A stretch of DNA of 38,262 bases from Clostridia bacterium (GTDB taxonomy: Bacteria; Bacillota; Clostridia; Oscillospirales; CAG-272). This document shows positions 33,626-38,262 of the stretch, one piece after another; position 1 is the stretch's first letter, and the number at the start of each line of letters is the position of its first letter. The position numbers and the translations under genes were made by a program. Below the pieces are notes generated by a model. The model saw nothing but the letters and a program-made list of their open reading frames with translations, did not search any database and was not told the origin of the DNA. Where the stretch lies: contig JAFUPC010000072.1 in assembly GCA_017481495.1 (NCBI GenBank), positions 1 to 38,262 on the forward strand. Direction: 5' to 3'.

Positions 33626-35584
33626 TTATAATTCCACAATATGATAGAACCACACGATGCCCTCGCGCTTCGCAAGGGAAACCGGAATGCCCTCGTCAAG
33701 CTGTTCTCCGGTGAGCTGCATCATGTCGCCCGTTTCCATGTTTTCAAAGAAATAAATCGCCTCGGGGTCGTGCGTGACCATGTGCAGGACAAAGGTCTCC
33801 TCATTTGCCTGCGTGTTGCGGATGATCTGCACAAAGCCCTCACCTGTATCCGGATCGTCAAACTGCATAGCGTACCAGTCGGCGGGGTCGGCGTTGCACG
33901 GCGTCAGGGGATAATAATCCGCGCGCAGCTCCAGCTCCGCGGCGCGCCGCCAGATGGGGAGCATGACAGCGGCGGTCTCATATTCATCCTCCGGGCCGTC
34001 GCAGGTCGTCATGTTCGTCAGGGCGGGTGTCAGTGCGCAGTGGAACGCGAACCGGTCGACCGGTTTTCCGCCGCCGGAATAAACACCCTCGTCATTGTCC
34101 CAGCTCATGTTGTGCGCGCGGAAATACGGGATCCACTCAAACATCAGCCGGTGCTGTTTCTGCTTGATGGGGTGATTTCCGTAACCGACGTCCGTGTAAT
34201 GAAGCGGTACGGCGCGGCGCATCGTGTCAAGATCGTTCCGTCTGCCGCCGGAGGCACAGGAGTCGATCCACAGACCGGGATTCGCATCCAGAATGGCATC
34301 CCAATAGCGCAGATACCCCTGCACATGAAGATTTTCCATCGCGCCGATGCGGTCTTCCGTCTCATATTTTTCCCAGTAGCTTGCCGGGGCAAAATTGAAG
34401 TCCTGGCGGTAAAGATGGACGTGGTACTCCTTGATCTTTGCATTGACGTGCCCGATGAGCCAGTCGCACGCGGCGGGATTGCCGAGATCGAGCAGAAGAT
34501 TTTCCGAGCCGTTGTCGAGAAGCCACTCCGGATGGTTGTCGGAAAGCCATGTATTCCGCCGCACCCGCTCCGGCTCAAACCAGAGCAGAAGCTGTGCGCC
34601 GTTCTCCTCGCACGCTTCCCCGATGGGTGTCAGACCGTGCGGGAACCGCGCCGTGTCCGCTTCCCATGTTCCGGTCTGCGGCCAGTCGAAATTACACGAA
34701 TACCAGCCCGCATCCAGCCACCAGATGTCCGGCTTCATGCCGCGTTCCGCGTATTTTCGGATACCGTCCACCTGATGTTCTTCGGTCGTTCCGGTAAATT
34801 CTGGGCCGCCGTCACCGAAGACATGGAGACAGAGCTTCGGCGGGATGGGACGGCCGTTTTCGCGCGGCAGGATGTGCGCAAAGTAGAACTGCCGCCACGC
34901 ATTGCGCCCGCGGACATTGTCGCCCGTATACGCCTGCATCGTCACGCGCGGGGTGCGGATGGTCTCGCCCGGCAGAACCGTCATATGACAGCGGCACTGT
35001 CCGATGGCAAGCGCGACCCCTTCGTCCGTTCCGGAAAACATCGCTGTCCAGCCTGCGGTAAATCCGATGGCGAGATTCACGCCCCAGCCGTCAAAGGACA
35101 GACGCATATACGGCCCCGCATCACAGCACGGTGTTCCTCCGACGGGCGCAAGGGTCACGGATGCACCCGCTCCAAGCGCGGTTTCGGTAATCGTATAACC
35201 GGATTCATTGCAGTTGTCACCGTTGTTGTGCTCGAGAATTGCAGAGGTTCCTTTGATTTCCCCGCTGATACGGATGTCGGAGACGATGGGCGACGGCTTG
35301 TCCGTGTCGTTGACGAAATACGCAATCCAGTCGGTGACGGCGAAATCGCGGTGCTGAATGCACTCTGCACACACGAGCAGTCCGGACATATGCCGCCCCT
35401 CGACGGTATACTGTACCAGATTGGCATCAAGGGCAGTGCGTTTTACGGTCGGGCGGAAAAATTTCGGAATGCCCTTGTATTCCGTGCCGTCGATGACATA
35501 GGAAAGCGGAACAGATTCGGGGTTCTGAAATGGAAATATGGCGGTCTGATGCGCCATATCAGCTTTTGTAGTGTGGTTTTTCAT
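33626..35584 (-). CDS. GH36 alpha-galactosidase, intracellular
   Basis: Removes alpha-1,6-linked galactose (raffinose, stachyose, galactomannan oligosaccharides). The 652 residues show an N-terminal beta-sandwich (to about 230), the barrel start WWLDAGWY (288-295), LLLWFEPERV (332-341), nucleophile D395 in YRQDFNF, and acid/base D451 in DSCASGGRRND (441-451). No signal peptide. GGAAGGAG precedes ATG 35584; a consensus-like promoter lies 46 bases upstream. It leads a group with a metallophosphoesterase, a PH-like membrane protein and the ClpC-like unfoldase. An alpha-N-acetylgalactosaminidase activity is not excluded. Confidence 0.92.
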   Translation of the reverse strand: MKNHTTKADMAHQTAIFPFQNPESVPLSYVIDGTEYKGIPKFFRPTVKRTALDANLVQYTVEGRHMSGLLVCAECIQHRDFAVTDWIAYFVNDTDKPSPIVSDIRISGEIKGTSAILEHNNGDNCNESGYTITETALGAGASVTLAPVGGTPCCDAGPYMRLSFDGWGVNLAIGFTAGWTAMFSGTDEGVALAIGQCRCHMTVLPGETIRTPRVTMQAYTGDNVRGRNAWRQFYFAHILPRENGRPIPPKLCLHVFGDGGPEFTGTTEEHQVDGIRKYAERGMKPDIWWLDAGWYSCNFDWPQTGTWEADTARFPHGLTPIGEACEENGAQLLLWFEPERVRRNTWLSDNHPEWLLDNGSENLLLDLGNPAACDWLIGHVNAKIKEYHVHLYRQDFNFAPASYWEKYETEDRIGAMENLHVQGYLRYWDAILDANPGLWIDSCASGGRRNDLDTMRRAVPLHYTDVGYGNHPIKQKQHRLMFEWIPYFRAHNMSWDNDEGVYSGGGKPVDRFAFHCALTPALTNMTTCDGPEDEYETAAVMLPIWRRAAELELRADYYPLTPCNADPADWYAMQFDDPDTGEGFVQIIRNTQANEETFVLHMVTHDPEAIYFFENMETGDMMQLTGEQLDEGIPVSLAKREGIVWFYHIVEL

Positions 35585-35629
35585 ATCGGGACTCCTTCCG
35601 GATGAATGTTTTCGGTGCTTCTGCCATAT

Positions 35630-35658
35630 ATTGTACTATATTTTCACACGAAAAGCAA
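35630..35658 (-). promoter_or_regulatory. Promoter of the GH36 gene group
   Basis: On the - strand: TTGCTT (35658-35653), a 17-base spacer, TACAAT (35635-35630). It overlaps the upstream region of the divergent SpoIID-domain gene. Confidence 0.6.
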
Positions 35659-35672
35659 GAGGAAAATGGAAA

Positions 35673-36698
35673 TTGAGAACCGTATTTTTCTGGTTTTCGC
35701 TTCTGTGGGCGATTCTGCTCCTGCTTCCGGCAGGACTGGTTGCCGGATCACACACAGAACCGGCAGCGGAACTGCGTGCGGCGTCGGAAGTCACGACCGG
35801 ACAAACCGGGGAAACCGCACCGATGTCCGACACGGAATCTCCCCCACAGGAAACCGCTTCGGACACCGATACAGACACCCCGGATAAAAAACAGACCGCA
35901 TCCCCGTATCACATCCCGCTTGTGACCGATGCGGGAAGCACGGACATCGACCTGGAAGCATATGTCACGCGGGTCTTGTGGGCGGAGCTCCCGGCATCGT
36001 TTACCGCAGAAGCATGGCGGGCGACCGCGGTCGCCGTGCGCACCTATGCCGTTTACTGCGCGGAAAGAGGCATATCCATCACTGACGACAGTGCGGTGTC
36101 CTGCGCGTATCTCACGGAGGCAGATGCCCGGACACGGTTCGGCGACGGTTTTGATGCAGTCCTCGGGAAAGCAGAGGATGCCGTTTCGGCGACCGCGGGC
36201 GAAATTCTCCTCTGGGACGGTGAGGCGGCGTGCACCGTGTTTCACGCAATGTCTTTGGGGATGACCGCATCGGCGGAAAGTGTCTGGGGGAATGCTTATC
36301 CGTACCTTGTCTCCGTTTCAACGCCGGAGGACGAAACCCTCAACGGGTGTGTCACGACCGCACAGATGGATGCGGGTGTTCTGTGTGAGCGGCTCGGCGT
36401 TCCGGTTTCTCTGCCGCTGACGATCACGGAGGATGTCTGCGGGCGTGCGGGGATCGTCACAACAGCAGACGGGAGATCCTTTTCCGGGACACAGTTCCGG
36501 AACCTGCTTTCCCTGCGCTCTACGGACATTGCGGTCGCAAAGCAGGACACAGATTCCGTCACGCTGACGGTTTCCGGCTACGGGCACGGGGTCGGCATGA
36601 GCCAATGGGGCGCGGAGCTGATGGCGCGGCAAGATGTCGGGTACCGGGAGATTCTTGCGCATTATTATCCGGGAACAGAGATAGGGGAAATTCCATGA
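35673..36698 (+). CDS. SpoIID/LytB-domain protein, membrane-anchored or exported
   Basis: Contains the SpoIID domain, which in SpoIID cleaves denuded peptidoglycan during engulfment and in relatives stimulates wall enzymes. I place the start at TTG 35673: it follows AGAGGA and gives MRTVFFWFSLLWAILLLLPA, a clear signal/anchor helix. The only nearby ATG (35666) is out of frame, and the frame further upstream is not protein-like. An acidic, T/S/P-rich linker (about 25-80) leads to the domain, with IDLEAYVTRVLWAELPASF, EAWRATAVAVRTYAVY and the C-terminal GYGHGVGMSQWGAELMA. 341 residues. It is single, on its own strand, ending at a strong terminator. It is consistent with an endospore-former but not proof of one. 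Confidence 0.85.
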   Translation: MRTVFFWFSLLWAILLLLPAGLVAGSHTEPAAELRAASEVTTGQTGETAPMSDTESPPQETASDTDTDTPDKKQTASPYHIPLVTDAGSTDIDLEAYVTRVLWAELPASFTAEAWRATAVAVRTYAVYCAERGISITDDSAVSCAYLTEADARTRFGDGFDAVLGKAEDAVSATAGEILLWDGEAACTVFHAMSLGMTASAESVWGNAYPYLVSVSTPEDETLNGCVTTAQMDAGVLCERLGVPVSLPLTITEDVCGRAGIVTTADGRSFSGTQFRNLLSLRSTDIAVAKQDTDSVTLTVSGYGHGVGMSQWGAELMARQDVGYREILAHYYPGTEIGEIP

Positions 36699-36745
36699 AA
36701 AAGCGGTACCGCAGGTCAAACCCTTGCAATACCGCTTTTCTTTAT
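36699..36745. terminator. Bidirectional terminator between the SpoIID-domain gene and clpX
   Basis: AAAAGCGGTA (36699-36708) pairs with TACCGCTTTT (36730-36739) over a 21-base partly paired loop, then CTTTAT. The - strand side ends in five T's. Confidence 0.8.
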
Positions 36746-36751
36746 CCAAAA

Positions 36752-38095
36752 TTATTCGTTTTCAGAATCTGCTTCCGCTTTTTTCTTCGGCGCTTCAATG
36801 ACCGGGTTCTCTAAGACCGGTGTCTCTGTGCGCGGCAGATAAAGGGGATTATCCTTTGTCTCCACATACGCGCGCGTGATGCGCACCGTGCCGATTTCGT
36901 CCTTGCGGGACGGAATTTCGTACATGATGCCCTGAAGCAGCTCCTCCATGATGGCGCGCAGACCTCTTGCACCGGTTTCGCGTGCGATGGCGCGTTCTGC
37001 GATGGCCGCCAGCGCATCGTCGTCGAAGACGATGTCCACATCGTCCAGCTTGAACAGCTTCGTGTACTGGCGGACAAGGGAGTTCTTCGGCTCTTTCACA
37101 ATGCGCACCAGCGCATCGCGGTCAAGGTCGTCGAGACTCACGATGACCGGCAGACGGCCGACAAGCTCCGGAATCAGACCGTACTTGACGATGTCGTGTG
37201 CTTCGACATTCTTGTAGATACCGGCTTTTTCCTTTTCGGCTTTTTTCTGGATGTTGCCCTGGAAGCCCATCGTCTTGCCGCCCTCACGCTGGGTGATGAT
37301 GTCGGACAGACCGTCAAAGGCACCGCCGCAGATGAACAGGATGTTTTCCGTGTTGATCTGGATGAAATCCTGGTTCGGGTGCTTTCTGCCGCCCTGCGGC
37401 GGAACGTTGGAGACCGTGCCTTCCAGAATCTTTAAGAGCGCCTGCTGAACGCCCTCGCCGGAAACGTCTCTTGTGATGGAACGGTTTTCGCCCAGACGGG
37501 AGATCTTGTCGATCTCATCAATGTAGATGATACCGCGTTCCGCCCGTTCAATGTCGAAATCCGCCGCCTGGATGAGCCGCAGAAGAATGTTTTCCACGTC
37601 TTCGCCGACATAACCCGCTTCCGTCAGGGTCGTTGCATCCGCGATGGCAAACGGGACTTTCATCGTCTTCGCCAGCGTCTGCGCAAGATACGTCTTGCCG
37701 ACACCGGTCGGCCCGAGCAGAAGCACATTGCTCTTCTGGATCTCCACGCCGTCATCGTCGTCGTCCTTGACGTTCTTTTTCTGTAAAATGCGCTTGTAAT
37801 GGTTGTAGACTGCGACGGAAAGCGCCATCTTCGCCGCATCCTGCCCGATGACATATTCATCCAGCTGTGCCTTGATCTCCGCGGGCTTCGGCAGCTCGGC
37901 AAGCGACAGCACTTCTTCTTCGCTCTCGCCCTCAAACTGCTCCGCGATGATCTGGTTGCAGGCGTCAATGCAGACATCGCAGATATAGACCCCGTTGGGA
38001 CCCGGAATCAGGAAATTGACCTGCTGTTCCGTGCGCCCGCAGAACGAGCAGCGGCGGAGTTGTCTTGTGCCGGAACCCTGTTTGTTATCAGCCAT
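36752..38095 (-). CDS. clpX: ATP-dependent Clp protease ATP-binding subunit ClpX
   Basis: AAA+ unfoldase partner of ClpP. The 447 residues begin with the ClpX zinc-binding domain (C16, C19, C39, C42). They continue with Walker A GPTGVGKT (128-135), the pore loop GYVGED (161-166), Walker [10 protein letters not shown] (189-197) and the ClpP-docking loop with MGF at 276-278 (usually IGF). A charged 10-residue DDDDD segment lies before Walker A. The ATG at 38095 has GAAAGGAA upstream. It lies 44 bases after clpP on the same strand, the usual clpP-clpX pairing. Confidence 0.97.
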   Translation of the reverse strand: MADNKQGSGTRQLRRCSFCGRTEQQVNFLIPGPNGVYICDVCIDACNQIIAEQFEGESEEEVLSLAELPKPAEIKAQLDEYVIGQDAAKMALSVAVYNHYKRILQKKNVKDDDDDGVEIQKSNVLLLGPTGVGKTYLAQTLAKTMKVPFAIADATTLTEAGYVGEDVENILLRLIQAADFDIERAERGIIYIDEIDKISRLGENRSITRDVSGEGVQQALLKILEGTVSNVPPQGGRKHPNQDFIQINTENILFICGGAFDGLSDIITQREGGKTMGFQGNIQKKAEKEKAGIYKNVEAHDIVKYGLIPELVGRLPVIVSLDDLDRDALVRIVKEPKNSLVRQYTKLFKLDDVDIVFDDDALAAIAERAIARETGARGLRAIMEELLQGIMYEIPSRKDEIGTVRITRAYVETKDNPLYLPRTETPVLENPVIEAPKKKAEADSENE

Positions 38096-38139
38096 GGGTA
38101 TTTTCTGTTTCCTTTCGTATCGGAATTCTTATAAAAATG

Positions 38140-38262
38140 TTATGCACGCTTCTCGTAAACCGCGTCGATCAAACCGTAGTCCTTTGCCTGAGCGGCCGAG
38201 AGGAAATTGTCACGGTCGGTGTCGCGTTCGATCTCGGAAAGAGGCTTACCGGTGTTCGCGGC
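38140..38262 (-). CDS. clpP: ClpP protease subunit, C-terminal part, cut by window edge
   Basis: The - strand frame from the edge to TAA (38142-38140) encodes 40 residues, ...[34 protein letters not shown]. This is the ClpP C-terminus with the catalytic Asp region (ERDTDRDNF) and the conserved A-K-x-Y-G-L-I-D end. The Ser and His of the triad lie outside the window. Confidence 0.95.
   Translation of the reverse strand, partial: AANTGKPLSEIERDTDRDNFLSAAQAKDYGLIDAVYEKRA

Noticed and set aside
33641..35605. A 654-codon + strand frame opposite the GH36 gene
   Set aside because: The real gene carries every GH36 motif; the antisense frame has none and begins without a ribosome binding site.
1..38262. 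CRISPR arrays, rRNA or tRNA genes
   Set aside because: No regularly spaced repeats, tRNA cloverleaf sequences or rRNA-like segments were recognised by reading; a tRNA search tool was not available.

Overview
The window looks like chromosomal DNA of a GC-rich, low-oxygen Clostridia gut bacterium, probably Oscillospiraceae/Ruminococcaceae-like (inference). The basis is AGGAGG-type ribosome binding sites, textbook sigma-A promoters with 17-base spacers, an electron-bifurcating-type [FeFe] hydrogenase, an iron-sulfur L-serine ammonia-lyase, a SpoIID-domain protein, a choloylglycine/bile-salt hydrolase-family enzyme, and many intracellular plant-glycan enzymes. I saw no rRNA, tRNA or CRISPR array.

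Layout. 1-1119: the right edge of an integrated element (last codons of a probable serine recombinase and a hairpin) abuts an XRE-type regulator that has lost its DNA-binding N-terminus. 1186-3207 (-): GH42 beta-galactosidase with its own consensus promoter. 3335-7520 (-): hydCBA, a complete NADH-linked [FeFe] hydrogenase operon. 7610-7749: a divergent promoter region with dyads and a Rex-like box. 7756-11388 (+): small membrane protein, MutS-like ATPase, PHP phosphatase, class II aldolase. 11454-12464 (-): unknown protein whose promoter carries a perfect 16-bp palindrome, divergent from the next operon. 12665-20951 (+): a seven-gene sugar-acid/pectin-type operon: alpha/beta esterase, tagaturonate reductase (uxaB), altronate dehydratase (uxaA), HAD phosphatase, pectate-lyase-fold beta-helix protein, methyltransferase and DUF4091/GH123-like protein.

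21007-25069 (-): a 727-aa putative TIM-barrel glycosidase of unknown family, then xpt and L-serine ammonia-lyase. 25162-25393 holds a long imperfect palindrome and no gene. 25394-27353 (-): a membrane-anchored HTH regulator followed by a choloylglycine-hydrolase-family enzyme. 27483-29717 (-): a GT4-CsaB fusion for cell-wall polysaccharide. 29761-35584 (-): GH36 alpha-galactosidase, metallophosphoesterase, PH-like membrane protein and a ClpC-like AAA+ unfoldase. 35673-36698 (+): exported SpoIID-domain protein. 36752-38262 (-): clpX and the end of clpP.

How it fits together. The glycosidases (GH42, GH36, DUF4091 and the 727-aa protein) have no visible signal peptides, so they probably act on imported oligosaccharides. 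UxaB and UxaA convert tagaturonate to 2-keto-3-deoxygluconate. Uronate isomerase, KDG kinase, KDPG aldolase and transporters are not in the window. The hydrogenase would dispose of reductant from this fermentation. The least explained parts are the 12.6-21 kb operon with its unknown members, the 727-aa protein, the regulator/bile-salt-hydrolase pair with its RNA hairpin, the ClpC-like gene whose start codon lies inside a perfect inverted repeat, and the 107-bp palindrome.
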